From Lachnospira sp. (GTDB lineage Bacteria; Bacillota; Clostridia; Lachnospirales; Lachnospiraceae): a stretch of 62,662 nucleotides of DNA. Positions 52,599-61,585 of the stretch are shown here, one piece after another (position 1 is the stretch's first letter; every line of letters starts with the position of its first letter). The notes beneath the pieces were generated by a model. That model was not told where the DNA came from, searched no databases, and saw only the letters and a list, made by a program, of their open reading frames with translations. Position numbers and translations under genes: made by a program. Where the stretch lies: the NCBI GenBank assembly GCA_015057605.1, contig SVDX01000013.1, positions 1 through 62,662 on the forward strand. The letters run 5' to 3'.

Positions 52599-54515
52599 AT
52601 GGCTACGGATAATAAGAAATATGATGCGACCAGTATATCCATATTAGAAGGACTTGAGGCTGTAAGAAAGCGCCCAGGTATGTATATTGGTAGTGTTTCT
52701 ACAAAAGGTCTAAACCATTTAATATACGAGATTGCAGATAACTCAGTTGATGAGCATTTGGCAGGATATTGTAATGAGATTAACGTTACGCTTAATGCTG
52801 ATGGAACTGCAACAATTAAGGATAATGGTCGTGGTATACCTATTGGTATTCACCCTAAAGCTGGTATACCTGCAGTAGAGGTTGTATTTACAGTGTTACA
52901 TGCAGGTGGTAAGTTTGGCGATGGCGGCTATAAGATATCGGGAGGTTTGCATGGTGTTGGTGCCTCTGTTGTAAATGCATTATCAGAGTGGCTTGAAGTT
53001 GTTATAAAGGTAGATGGTAATGTTTATAAGCAAAGATACGAGCGCGGTAAGGTTATGTATCCACTTGAACAGATAGGAACATGTCGCAAGAATGATACAG
53101 GTACAACAGTTACATTTTTGCCAGATGCAGAGATATTTGAAAAGACAAAGTTTAATGCTGATGCAGTTAAGTCAAGATTGCATGAGACAGCGTATTTAAA
53201 TCCGGGCTTACAGATTACATTTGAGGACAAAAGAAGTGGTGAAGAAAAGCAACTTTATAATGAACCAGATGGTATAAAGGCGTATGTAAAGGAACTTAAT
53301 GAAGGAAAAGACAGCGTTTGTGACGTAGTGTATTTTAAGAGAACTGTTGATGGCATTGAAGCGGAGATTGCATTCCAGTACATAGATGAATTCCAGGAAA
53401 ATATATTAGGCTTTTGTAATAACATTTACACACAGGAGGGTGGTACACATCTTACTGGATTTAAGTCGAAGTTTACGATGGTTATTAACCAGTATGCAAA
53501 GGAACTTGGCGTATTAAAGGATAAGGATGCTAACTTTACTGGTAGTGACGTAAGAAATGGTATGACAGCCATAGTTGCAGTAAAACACCCTGAACCAAGA
53601 TTTGAAGGACAGACAAAAACTAAGCTTGATAATCAAGATGCAGGTAAGGTTATTGCTGAAATTACAGGAGAAGAGCTTGAAAGATTCTTTGATAAGAACC
53701 TTGATACTCTAAAAAATGTTATAGCGTGTGCTGAAAAATCGGCCAAGATACGTAAGGCAGAGGAAAAGGCTAAGACTAATCTTTTGACTAAACCGAAGTT
53801 TTCTTGTGATTCAAATGGTAAGCTTGCTAATTGTGAAAGTCGTAACGCTGCAGAATGTGAAGTGTTTATAGTAGAAGGTGATTCTGCAGGTGGTTCGGCA
53901 AAAACTGCCCGTAATAGAAAGACACAGGCAATACTTCCAATCCGTGGTAAGATTTTAAATGTTGAAAAAGCATCTATTGATAAGGTGCTTGCAAATGCAG
54001 AAATTAAAACTATGATAAATGCATTTGGTTGTGGTTTCTCAGAAGGCTATGGTAACGATTTTGATATTTCTAAGCTAAGATATGACAAGATCATTATTAT
54101 GACCGATGCCGATGTCGATGGTGCGCACATCGCAACCTTGCTTTTAACATTCTTCTATAGATTTATGCCAGCGCTTATTCAAGAAGGACATGTATATCTT
54201 GCAACACCACCTCTTTACAAGGTTGTTCCTAAAAAGGGTGAGGGAATATATTTGTATGATGATAAAGAGCTTGAAAGATATAGAAAAACACATACAGAAA
54301 GCTTTACTTTACAAAGATATAAAGGTCTTGGCGAAATGGATGCAGATCAGCTTTGGGAGACAACACTTAATCCAGAGACACGTGTACTAAAGCAGATTGA
54401 AATAGAGGATGCAAGAATGGCTGCGGAGATTACGTCATTACTTATGGGAACTGACGTACCGCCAAGAAGAGCATTTATATATGAACATGCACAAGATGCG
54501 GAATTAGATATCTAA
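52599..54515 (+). CDS. parE: Type IIA topoisomerase subunit B (ParE/GyrB family)
   Basis: The 638-residue protein has the GHKL ATPase domain (EIADNSVDEH, DNGRGIPIG, GLHGVGASVVNALS), the transducer, and the Toprim domain (VEGDSAGGSA, TDADVDGAHI), ending RRAFIYEHA. ATG 52599 is 7 nt after AGGAGG; a longer TTG-initiated frame is rejected. The gene forms an operon with the A subunit. Because the partner lacks a visible GyrA box, the pair is more likely topoisomerase IV or a second Clostridial set than gyrase; the split is not certain. Confidence 0.8.
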   Translation: MATDNKKYDATSISILEGLEAVRKRPGMYIGSVSTKGLNHLIYEIADNSVDEHLAGYCNEINVTLNADGTATIKDNGRGIPIGIHPKAGIPAVEVVFTVLHAGGKFGDGGYKISGGLHGVGASVVNALSEWLEVVIKVDGNVYKQRYERGKVMYPLEQIGTCRKNDTGTTVTFLPDAEIFEKTKFNADAVKSRLHETAYLNPGLQITFEDKRSGEEKQLYNEPDGIKAYVKELNEGKDSVCDVVYFKRTVDGIEAEIAFQYIDEFQENILGFCNNIYTQEGGTHLTGFKSKFTMVINQYAKELGVLKDKDANFTGSDVRNGMTAIVAVKHPEPRFEGQTKTKLDNQDAGKVIAEITGEELERFFDKNLDTLKNVIACAEKSAKIRKAEEKAKTNLLTKPKFSCDSNGKLANCESRNAAECEVFIVEGDSAGGSAKTARNRKTQAILPIRGKILNVEKASIDKVLANAEIKTMINAFGCGFSEGYGNDFDISKLRYDKIIIMTDADVDGAHIATLLLTFFYRFMPALIQEGHVYLATPPLYKVVPKKGEGIYLYDDKELERYRKTHTESFTLQRYKGLGEMDADQLWETTLNPETRVLKQIEIEDARMAAEITSLLMGTDVPPRRAFIYEHAQDAELDI

Positions 54516-54529
54516 TATAGGAGGAACTT

Positions 54530-56767
54530 ATGGCAGAACAGATTTTAAGAAGTGAATATTCAGAAGTTATGCAAAAGTCATTTATTGACTATTCAATGAG
54601 CGTTATAACTGCAAGAGCTCTTCCTGATGCAAGAGATGGTCTAAAGCCGGTTCAAAGAAGAGTTTTATATGCAATGGAACAATTAGGACTTAATTACGAT
54701 AAGCCACATAGAAAATCAGCCCGTATTGTTGGTGATACGATGGGTAAATACCATCCTCACGGAGATAGCTCTATTTATGAAACTTTAGTAGTTTTAGAGC
54801 AAGATTTCAAAAAAGGAATGGCATTAGTAGATGGTCATGGTAACTTTGGTTCCATCGAAGGCGATGGAGCTGCGGCTATGCGTTATACAGAGGCTAAATT
54901 AAAGAAATTTACGCAGGAAGTATATTTAGCAGACCTTGATAAAAATGTAGTAGATTTTGTGCCAAACTTTGAAGAAACAGAGAAGGAACCAGTAGTACTT
55001 CCAGTAAGAGTTCCGAATCTTTTAATTAATGGTGCAGAAGGTATTGCAGTTGGTATGACAACTAACATACCTACACACAATTTGGGCGAAGTAATTGATG
55101 CAACAATTGCTTATATGGACAATGAAGAGATAACAACGCAAGAGCTTATGCAGTATACAATAGGACCAGATTTCCCTACTGGCGGAATTGTAGTTAATAA
55201 AAGCGAATTGTTGGATATTTATGAAAATGGAAGCGGTAAGATTAAGATTCGTGGAAATGTTGAATTTGAATCAGGTGGCAAGAAAGATAAGGACAAGCTT
55301 GTTATTACCGAAATTCCTTATACAATGATTGGTGCTAACATTGGTAAATTCTTATCGGATGTAGTTGATTTGATAGAAACTAAGAAGATTCAGGATATAG
55401 TCGATGTATCAAATGAATCCTCTAAGGAAGGTATCCGTATAGTGCTTGAACTTAAGAAAAATGCGGATATTGAAAAGATTAAGAACATTTTGTATAAGAA
55501 GACTAAGCTTGAGGATACATTTGGTGTAAATATGCTTGCGATAGTGGAAGGAAGACCAGAAATACTTGGACTTAAGAGCATAATTAAGCATCATGTTGAT
55601 TTCCAATATGAGCTTGCTACAAGAAAATATACAACACTTCTTAATAAGGAACTTGATAACAAGGAAGTAAAAGAAGGTCTTATTGAGGCTTGTAATATTA
55701 TTGATCTTATTATTGAGATTTTAAGAGGTAGTAAGAATCTTAAGCAGGCAAAGGCATGTCTTATGGAGGGTGATACAAGTGATATTGCATTTAAATCACC
55801 GGTTGCTAAGCTCCAGGCTTCTACGCTTAGATTTACAGAAAGACAGGCAAGCGCTATTCTCGAATTGAGATTATATAAGTTAATTGGCTTAGAGATTGCA
55901 CAATTACAAAAGGAATATGCAGATACAATTGCTAAGATTGCAGAATACAAAAATATTCTTAACAGTAAGAAGTCTATGGCTCGCGTTATTAAAAAAGATT
56001 TGGAAAAAATTAAAAAGGAATATGCCATCGATAGAAAAACTAAGATAATTGATGCAGAAGCGATAGTTATCGAAGAGGTTAAAATGGTTGAACAGGAAGT
56101 AGTATTCCTTATGGACAGATTTGGCTATGCAAAGACTATTGATGTAGCTGCATTTGAGCGTAATAAAGAGGCTGTATTTGCTGAAAATAAATATGTATTT
56201 AATTGTATGAATACCGATAGAATAAGCATTTTCACAGATGCGGGTAATCTTCATCAGCTTAAGGTTAGGGATTTGCCATTTACTAAATTTAGAGATAAGG
56301 GTACACCTATCGATAATATTAGTAATTATGACAGTTCAGTTGAAAATATTATTTATCTGACAACTCAGGATAATTTAAAAGCAAGTAAGCTGCTGTTTGT
56401 AACTGAAATGGGTATGATGAAGATTGTTGATACCGAAGAATTTGACGTAATTAAAAAGACTGTTGCGGCTACGAAGCTTAATGATGATGATAAGGTATTT
56501 GGTATTTATAGAGTTACAAATATGGAAAATATAATTGTCGTACAGACGACCTCAGGAAGATTCCTCAAATTTGCGATTGAGGAGGTTCCTGAAAAGAAGA
56601 AGAACGCAGTTGGCGTACGTGGAATTAAGTTAGATAAGGGTGCTAAGGTAGATGATATCTACATCATTTCACCAGGCTCTGATATAACTATTGAATATGC
56701 TGGCAAGGAGGTTTCATTTAAACAAATGAAAATGGGACACAGAGATCAGCAGGGTGTAAAAAAATAA
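54530..56767 (+). CDS. parC: Type IIA topoisomerase subunit A (ParC/GyrA family)
   Basis: The 745-residue protein breaks and rejoins DNA through Tyr119 ([11 protein letters not shown]). The breakage-reunion domain has [13 protein letters not shown] and [15 protein letters not shown]-terminal beta-pinwheel domain (about 510-740) is present, but the GyrA-box QRRGGKG is not visible, and the length is nearer ParC than GyrA. This favours decatenation activity with the B subunit encoded 15 bp upstream. A large hairpin lies immediately downstream. Confidence 0.8.
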   Translation: MAEQILRSEYSEVMQKSFIDYSMSVITARALPDARDGLKPVQRRVLYAMEQLGLNYDKPHRKSARIVGDTMGKYHPHGDSSIYETLVVLEQDFKKGMALVDGHGNFGSIEGDGAAAMRYTEAKLKKFTQEVYLADLDKNVVDFVPNFEETEKEPVVLPVRVPNLLINGAEGIAVGMTTNIPTHNLGEVIDATIAYMDNEEITTQELMQYTIGPDFPTGGIVVNKSELLDIYENGSGKIKIRGNVEFESGGKKDKDKLVITEIPYTMIGANIGKFLSDVVDLIETKKIQDIVDVSNESSKEGIRIVLELKKNADIEKIKNILYKKTKLEDTFGVNMLAIVEGRPEILGLKSIIKHHVDFQYELATRKYTTLLNKELDNKEVKEGLIEACNIIDLIIEILRGSKNLKQAKACLMEGDTSDIAFKSPVAKLQASTLRFTERQASAILELRLYKLIGLEIAQLQKEYADTIAKIAEYKNILNSKKSMARVIKKDLEKIKKEYAIDRKTKIIDAEAIVIEEVKMVEQEVVFLMDRFGYAKTIDVAAFERNKEAVFAENKYVFNCMNTDRISIFTDAGNLHQLKVRDLPFTKFRDKGTPIDNISNYDSSVENIIYLTTQDNLKASKLLFVTEMGMMKIVDTEEFDVIKKTVAATKLNDDDKVFGIYRVTNMENIIVVQTTSGRFLKFAIEEVPEKKKNAVGVRGIKLDKGAKVDDIYIISPGSDITIEYAGKEVSFKQMKMGHRDQQGVKK

Positions 56768-56775
56768 CTAAAAAA

Positions 56776-56909
56776 CACATATAAAAAGAATAGACGTTTG
56801 CACTCCGTTGTCCTACGTAGCAGTACATAAGCTACCAGTTCGATTGACATCGACTGTTAGCTAAGTACTGACGAGGACAAAGGCTATTCTTTTTATATGT
56901 GATTTTTTT
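56776..56909 (+). terminator. Very long nested hairpin with T tract after parC
   Basis: The outer stem is an 18-bp perfect pair (56776-56793 with 56884-56901). Inside are ttgtcc/ggacaa (56808-56813 with 56875-56880) and an imperfect stem, 56821-56844 with 56849-56870, closed by loop TGAC. TTTTTTT follows at 56903-56909. It may end parC transcription, but a 126-nt structure is far larger than an ordinary terminator and could be a stable RNA. Confidence 0.6.
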
Positions 56910-56931
56910 GCGTTTTTTTGTGGGAGTTACG

Positions 56932-56980
56932 CTAAGTTTAATACCGTAGGTATTAAACTTAGCTGTCTTTAGTTTTTTTT
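56932..56980 (+). terminator. Perfect 14-bp hairpin followed by T tract
   Basis: ctaagtttaatacc (56932-56945) and ggtattaaacttag (56949-56962) pair perfectly with loop GTA; a T run follows at about 56973-56980. Confidence 0.75.
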
Positions 56981-57033
56981 AATTGTATATTTGGAGTTAG
57001 TTCGTTGAGTATTTTCGGCGATATTTTATGAGC

Positions 57034-57089
57034 AAAATAAATATGAGTATCTCACTCGTGCAAGCGCGGTTCGATACCCATATTATTTT
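57034..57089 (-). terminator. Terminator-like hairpin after the pectinesterase gene
   Basis: On the minus strand the sequence after the stop codon pairs (57073-57089 with 57034-57051, one bulge and one mismatch) around a GC-rich 21-nt loop and ends in T-rich ATTTATTTT. Confidence 0.6.
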
Positions 57090-58032
57090 AGTTTTGTTTT
57101 TTTAATACATTTTCAATTGTATATTTCATAGCATCTTCGTCGCTGAGAAGTTTTGCGTAAGTTGCTCTGGCTTCGTTGTTTGCACCCTGTCCTTTGGAGT
57201 TATATTCTGCAAAGAACATAGTTTTATGAGCTTCTGATTTGTTCCAATCATCAAAGCCAGCTTTGTTAATGTGAGGGCCTATATCACAATTTAAAAATAC
57301 TGCTTTGGCGAAATTGCGCCATGGTCTTGCAAGATATACAGTGCCATCTTCGCAATTGCTTGTAAATGTACATTCATTAAATACGTAGCCAAAATCTTGA
57401 CCTTCTGGAGTAGAAGGAGCGGCAATATAGCCGTTGATAGCTTCATTCTTGCTTATTGAATGTATCCTGCAGTTGTCAAAATAGGCAGTGGCACTGCCGA
57501 ATATAAAATCTACATCGCCTTCAATATAACAATTGCTATAAAGGTGCCTTCCGTGTTCTCTTTTGGAATATTGTGTTGGACCAATAAAACCGCCGGGCTC
57601 TATTTCTTTTGGTGGAAGCGGACCTGTGAATAAAGTGTCTTGATGCCCCAACATTTTACAGTTTTCATAATGAATACGATCACCTTCGTTGTATACTGCG
57701 ATAGCCTGTCCTATGTTAGAACCTGAACCAGCACTGTTGATAAATGTGATATTCTTGGCTGTGAAATTATTGGTATTAACTAAAAAGGTATAAGTACGGA
57801 ATGTTCGTCTTAGAGAACCATCATTCATAAGCATATTTGCATAATTACCAAAGGTGATTACAGTTTTATCAACATCTTCACCTATAAATGTAAGGTTGGG
57901 TTTTAAGACCTCGACACATTCCTCATAAATTCCATTTTTTATATAAATAGTTTCCGGGGTGGCAGTAACATTTGATAAAGCCTCAGTGATGCTTGTGTAA
58001 TCACCACTACCGTCCTTAGAAATAGTAATCAT
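57088..58032 (-). CDS. Pectinesterase (CE8), cytosolic
   Basis: The 314-residue protein has the pectin methylesterase beta-helix and catalytic signature: GQAIAVYNEGDR, GHQDTLF, GDVDFIFGSA and LARPWR. The reaction removes methanol from methyl-esterified galacturonan. There is no signal peptide or membrane helix, so it probably acts on oligogalacturonides taken into the cell. A GGAGGA site precedes the start. It is isolated, with no pectate lyase or transporter in the window. Confidence 0.92.
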   Translation of the reverse strand: MITISKDGSGDYTSITEALSNVTATPETIYIKNGIYEECVEVLKPNLTFIGEDVDKTVITFGNYANMLMNDGSLRRTFRTYTFLVNTNNFTAKNITFINSAGSGSNIGQAIAVYNEGDRIHYENCKMLGHQDTLFTGPLPPKEIEPGGFIGPTQYSKREHGRHLYSNCYIEGDVDFIFGSATAYFDNCRIHSISKNEAINGYIAAPSTPEGQDFGYVFNECTFTSNCEDGTVYLARPWRNFAKAVFLNCDIGPHINKAGFDDWNKSEAHKTMFFAEYNSKGQGANNEARATYAKLLSDEDAMKYTIENVLKKQN

Positions 58033-58160
58033 AATATCCTCCTAAATACAAATACACAGTCATTGTATCATATGTAATTTTAAAAAAGTACTTTAATATA
58101 TAGATAATTACATAAAAATGGTGTATAATTATTGAAATTGACTATATGAGGATGATGAAT

Positions 58161-58574
58161 ATGATAGAAATCAGAGAAAATGTTTTAACAGTAGACTTAT
58201 ATTTAAAGCTTCGCGCAGAGGTTAATTGGAAGGTATTGTCACGCAGACAGGCAAGAATGGCGATAGAGAATAGCCTGTATTCAGTAGTGGCATATTATAA
58301 TGGAGAGCCGGTAGGAATGGGAAGATTGGTCGGCGATGGCGCGGTTATTACATATGTGCAAGATTTGGTGGTAATACCTTCGGTACAGAAAAAAGGCGTT
58401 GGTGGTGCTGTGTTAAAAGCACTTAAGGATTATACTATTGGTATGAAGGAAGAGGGTACGGAGATGATGCTGTGCCTTATGTGTGCTAAAGGTCGTGAAG
58501 GCTTTTATGAAAAGTATGGATTTATTGCAAGACCTACAGAAAACTTAGGACCGGGGATGATACAATATTTGTGA
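58161..58574 (+). CDS. GNAT family N-acetyltransferase
   Basis: The 137-residue protein is a compact GNAT with the acetyl-CoA loop VQDLVVIPSVQKKGVGGAVL and a late YEKYGF motif. Substrate unknown. ATG 58161 is 9 nt after GAGG; earlier ATGs overlap that site. The next gene starts 7 bp after its stop, so the two are coupled. Confidence 0.87.
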   Translation: MIEIRENVLTVDLYLKLRAEVNWKVLSRRQARMAIENSLYSVVAYYNGEPVGMGRLVGDGAVITYVQDLVVIPSVQKKGVGGAVLKALKDYTIGMKEEGTEMMLCLMCAKGREGFYEKYGFIARPTENLGPGMIQYL

Positions 58575-58581
58575 GGTTATT

Positions 58582-59640
58582 ATGGATGAAGAAGTTAAGA
58601 AAAAGCGTAGAATAGATTTTGCTAATGCATTTTCAATATTACTTTTGCTTGTGGGCATTGTGGTGCTTATATTTGGTGTGGTAATTTTTAATAAGTGTAA
58701 CAATATAGTGAATATATCAGAGTTTAACAGAGATGATTTAAAAGATGGAGCATATATAAAAGGCTATTTCTTTGAATGTGTACATTCTTTGGCAGAAGAA
58801 ACTAAGACAAATGGAGTTTCAAAAACAGTAGAAATTTCAAAGGAAAATGCCTTATATGACGTGTACAGCGTACCCTTTGAGGACAATTACATTTGCGTTT
58901 TAGCCAATACAAGCGAGTTAAGAAGTGGCTTACAGAATGCTTCAATAGATGAACCAGTGTATTTTGAAGGCGTTATTAGAAAACGTTCATCTAAAGACTG
59001 GGGATTTTATGATTTTCTTATCGATTACTCAGTATATCCTACATATTCGAATAGAACTACAGATTACATACTTATTGAGGACAAAATTCCTAACAAATTT
59101 GCATATTTGGAAAAAGGTATACTTATAATTTGTGTAGCAGTTGTGACCTACATACTTATGAAGGAAATGGATTTAAAAATCCTTAAAAAGGAAGTAGAAT
59201 ACACAGTTGATAAAACGCTTATAGTTGAAGATAAGAGAACATTTACTAATAAAGTTATAAAATATAGACACTCGAACAATCTTGAAAGAGATTTAGAGAT
59301 TGAACGAAGACATTTTGAAAATCTTTGTAAAGAACGAAAAGAAAATAAAAAAATGGCATTGCTTATAGTTATGTATTATTTTTTTCAATGGTACATTTCA
59401 AGAGTGATATTGGTTGATATTATGTATATGGCTCCAACATGGTTTGTACTGCAATTAATAATAGCAGCTATTCCAATTAAGTTTTTGTGGATGTGGTTTA
59501 TTAATTCGGATAATAAATTAGCAGTTAAAATAGCTAAGAAGCTTGAATTAAATACATTATATTTTAAAATGATTATATGTGCGAAAGATATTGATAAAAT
59601 CGAAGAGATATTAATGGAAAGATTTAATGCAGGGAAATAA
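58582..59640 (+). CDS. Multi-pass membrane protein of unknown function
   Basis: The 352-residue protein has a membrane helix at about 15-37, an extracytoplasmic domain of about 135 residues (40-170), a second helix (about 175-195), a long cytosolic charged segment (about 200-260) and a helical pair (about 263-310). No motif is recognised. It is probably cotranscribed with the GNAT gene and ends with a terminator. Confidence 0.75.
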   Translation: MDEEVKKKRRIDFANAFSILLLLVGIVVLIFGVVIFNKCNNIVNISEFNRDDLKDGAYIKGYFFECVHSLAEETKTNGVSKTVEISKENALYDVYSVPFEDNYICVLANTSELRSGLQNASIDEPVYFEGVIRKRSSKDWGFYDFLIDYSVYPTYSNRTTDYILIEDKIPNKFAYLEKGILIICVAVVTYILMKEMDLKILKKEVEYTVDKTLIVEDKRTFTNKVIKYRHSNNLERDLEIERRHFENLCKERKENKKMALLIVMYYFFQWYISRVILVDIMYMAPTWFVLQLIIAAIPIKFLWMWFINSDNKLAVKIAKKLELNTLYFKMIICAKDIDKIEEILMERFNAGK

Positions 59641-59645
59641 TAAAG

Positions 59646-59683
59646 TGCCTGACAGGTTATGTTTATCTGTCGGGCATTTTTTG
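59646..59683 (+). terminator. Terminator after the membrane protein gene
   Basis: tgcctgacag (59646-59655) pairs with ctgtcgggca (59667-59676), one wobble, followed by TTTTTT. Confidence 0.88.
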
Positions 59684-59708
59684 TTCTTAAATTTTTGAAA
59701 AAAAGTTA

Positions 59709-59737
59709 TTGACAAATATATTGCAGTGCGATATACT
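59709..59737 (+). promoter_or_regulatory. Predicted promoter of the padR operon
   Basis: TTGACA (59709-59714), 17-bp spacer, TATACT (59732-59737), overlapped by the palindromes below. Confidence 0.8.
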
Positions 59738-59758
59738 TATATCGTACTACGATATATC
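59729..59758. promoter_or_regulatory. Overlapping palindromes, probable PadR operator
   Basis: cgatata (59729-59735) pairs with tatatcg (59738-59744), and tatatcgta (59738-59746) pairs with tacgatata (59748-59756). They cover the -10 region, so binding of the PadR protein encoded downstream would repress the operon; that protein's binding is inferred from family habit. Confidence 0.65.
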
Positions 59759-59784
59759 GAAGTGAAATATAGCGAGGTGATTAT

Positions 59785-60099
59785 ATGAATTCACATATTA
59801 AAAAAGTATACGTACCTATGACGGAAACTGGTTTTTACATTCTTTTATGTCTAAAAGAACCAAACCATGGATATGGCATTGTGCAAAGGGTTGAAAATAT
59901 GACAGAAGGCGAGATTAGACTTAGCCCAGGCACAATGTATGGTAGCTTATCTAAGATGGAAAAGGATGGTCTTATAACATTTGTACGCGAAGAGGATAAG
60001 CGTAAGATTTATCAGATTACAGCGTTGGGTACGCAGGTTTTAGATTTAGAGCTAAAGCGTATAGAAAGATTATATAAAAATGCGAAAGAAGGAAGATAA
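59785..60099 (+). CDS. PadR family transcriptional regulator
   Basis: The 104-residue protein has the winged-helix PadR pattern: FYILLCLKEPNHGYGIVQRVE, LSPGTMYGSLSKMEKDGLI and EEDKRKIYQITALG. PadR proteins repress nearby transporter or detoxification genes and are released by small ligands. It overlaps no gene but the DUF2812 ORF start is 1 bp after its stop. The upstream palindromes are the likely operator. Confidence 0.92.
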   Translation: MNSHIKKVYVPMTETGFYILLCLKEPNHGYGIVQRVENMTEGEIRLSPGTMYGSLSKMEKDGLITFVREEDKRKIYQITALGTQVLDLELKRIERLYKNAKEGR

Positions 60100-60100
60100 T

Positions 60101-60646
60101 ATGGGTGCTACTAAAAAAGAGTTTAAGTATTTTACAATATTAGACCATGAAAAAGAAGAAGAATATTTACGCGAAATGCATAAGCATGGTTGGAAGTTAG
60201 TCAGAGTAACAGGTCTTGGCTCATATCATTTTGATGAATGTGAGCCAGAAGATGTGGTTTATCAATTGGATTATAATCAAAAAGGGCTTTCTAATAAGAG
60301 TGAATATATAAAGATGTTTGAAGACTGTGGTTGGGAGCATATGTTTGAATTCTTCGGATATAGTTATTTCCGTAAAGCGGCAAAGGATATGAAAGCTGAT
60401 GAAGAGATATTTAACGATAACCAGTCTAAAAAGGATATGTTATATAGAGTGTTTTTAGGAAGAATTATTCCATTATTAGCTATATTTTTCTTGGGTTTGA
60501 TACCGGGATATATACGAATATTGAATGATGGACAGGACCAGAGCCTGATTATAGCTTATTCGATACTTATTGGAGTGTATGTGCTGATATTTATAGCATT
60601 TATGATAAAATATATGAAGCTTAAAAGATTGGCTAAAGTCAATTAG
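60101..60646 (+). CDS. DUF2812 membrane protein
   Basis: The 181-residue protein has an N-terminal DUF2812 domain (about 5-110, with HGWKLVRVTGLGSYHFDECEPED pattern) and two membrane helices (about 125-145 and 152-172). DUF2812 proteins are habitually encoded beside PadR regulators and are thought to act in regulation or sensing. ATG 60101 is chosen 5 nt after AAGGAAG. Function unknown. Confidence 0.85.
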   Translation: MGATKKEFKYFTILDHEKEEEYLREMHKHGWKLVRVTGLGSYHFDECEPEDVVYQLDYNQKGLSNKSEYIKMFEDCGWEHMFEFFGYSYFRKAAKDMKADEEIFNDNQSKKDMLYRVFLGRIIPLLAIFFLGLIPGYIRILNDGQDQSLIIAYSILIGVYVLIFIAFMIKYMKLKRLAKVN

Positions 60647-60750
60647 GAATATGTGTCGGAGCTACATATTCTGATTATCCCAGTGCCAAATCTGAAATTT
60701 GGCACGCGAACTACGCATAAGACTTGTTGGGACAAGTCTTTATGCTCCGA
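60647..60750 (+). promoter_or_regulatory. Structured leader before the ABC transporter
   Basis: Four stems are possible: gaatatgt (60647-60654) with acatattc (60664-60671); gtgccaaat (60683-60691) with atttggcac (60697-60705); cataagacttgt (60716-60727) with acaagtctttatg (60732-60744); and tcggagc (60656-60662) with gctccga (60744-60750). The last lies in the loop of the first, giving a pseudoknot or an either/or switch just before the AGAGG site (60755-60759). No T tract is present. Confidence 0.55.
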
Positions 60751-60763
60751 GAAAAGAGGTAAT

Positions 60764-61585
60764 ATGAACGACAAGATGATTTCAACAAAGGAACTTGAGA
60801 TTACATTTGGCGATAAGAAGGTTCTTGATAACATTACTTTTGAGGTGTCAAAAAATGAAATTTTTGGTTTCTTAGGACCAAGTGGTGCTGGTAAGACTAC
60901 CACAATTAAAATTCTTACTAAGCAGCTTATACCAGGTTCGGGAGAGTGTTTTGTAAATGCCAATATCGATGAAATAGGCATTTTGAGTGATAACAGCGGA
61001 GCGTATGAAAGATTAAGTGTATACAGAAATCTTTGCTTTTTTGCTGAATTGGCTAAAGTAGATAAGCAAAACGTAGAAGATATTTTAAAGAAGGTAAAGC
61101 TCTGGGAAAATAAGGATAAAAAGGTAAAGGATTTATCAAAGGGTATGAAGCAAAGACTTTTGCTTGCCTGTGCAGTTGTTAACAGTCCAAAGCTTTTATT
61201 TCTTGATGAGCCAACAGCGGCTCTAGACCCTGCAACAACAGAAGAAATACATAAAATGCTGTGGGATTTAAGAGATAATGGCACAACAATATTTTTAACA
61301 ACACATAACATGGAAGAAGCAGATAAAATGTGTGATAGGGTAGCCTTTTTAAATAAAGGACAAATTGTTGAAATTGGCAATCCAGAGGACTTGAAATTAA
61401 AATATGCAAATAACGAAGTAGAGATATTATTTGAAGATGGTACAAATATTGTAACTACAAAGGATACAAATGCAATTGCTGATGAGTTACAGAAAAATTC
61501 GGCTAAGCAGGTGCGTTCAATTCATTCTAAGGAATCGAATTTGGCGGAAATATTCTTAAGTTTGACAGGGAGGGAATTGAAATAA
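60764..61585 (+). CDS. ABC transporter ATP-binding protein
   Basis: The 273-residue protein has Walker A GPSGAGKTT (38-46), signature LSKGMKQRL, Walker B LLFLDEPTAALDP and H-loop THNMEEADKM. It is a drug- or lipid-type exporter ATPase (DrrA/CcmA-like) working with the permease encoded next. ATG 60764 follows AGAGG; the longer upstream frame starts within the structured leader and lacks a site. It belongs to the PadR-controlled cassette. Confidence 0.93.
   Translation: MNDKMISTKELEITFGDKKVLDNITFEVSKNEIFGFLGPSGAGKTTTIKILTKQLIPGSGECFVNANIDEIGILSDNSGAYERLSVYRNLCFFAELAKVDKQNVEDILKKVKLWENKDKKVKDLSKGMKQRLLLACAVVNSPKLLFLDEPTAALDPATTEEIHKMLWDLRDNGTTIFLTTHNMEEADKMCDRVAFLNKGQIVEIGNPEDLKLKYANNEVEILFEDGTNIVTTKDTNAIADELQKNSAKQVRSIHSKESNLAEIFLSLTGRELK

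Larger units (their letters stand above)
56768..57087. other. Structured intergenic region, no genes
   Basis: This 320-bp spacer holds no gene. It contains a 126-nt nested hairpin (56776-56901), a perfect 14-bp inverted repeat (56932-56962) and a third hairpin (57034-57089) behind the pectinesterase gene. All are listed separately. Confidence 0.7.

Noticed and set aside
56932-56962. Attachment site or insertion-sequence end
   Set aside because: No transposase, target duplication or matching inverted repeat is nearby; a T tract makes a terminator more likely.
60643-61380. A 245-residue open frame on the minus strand across the ABC ATPase gene
   Set aside because: It is the antisense shadow of a clear ATPase with Walker motifs, has no ribosome site, and its composition is that of a reverse-frame reading.
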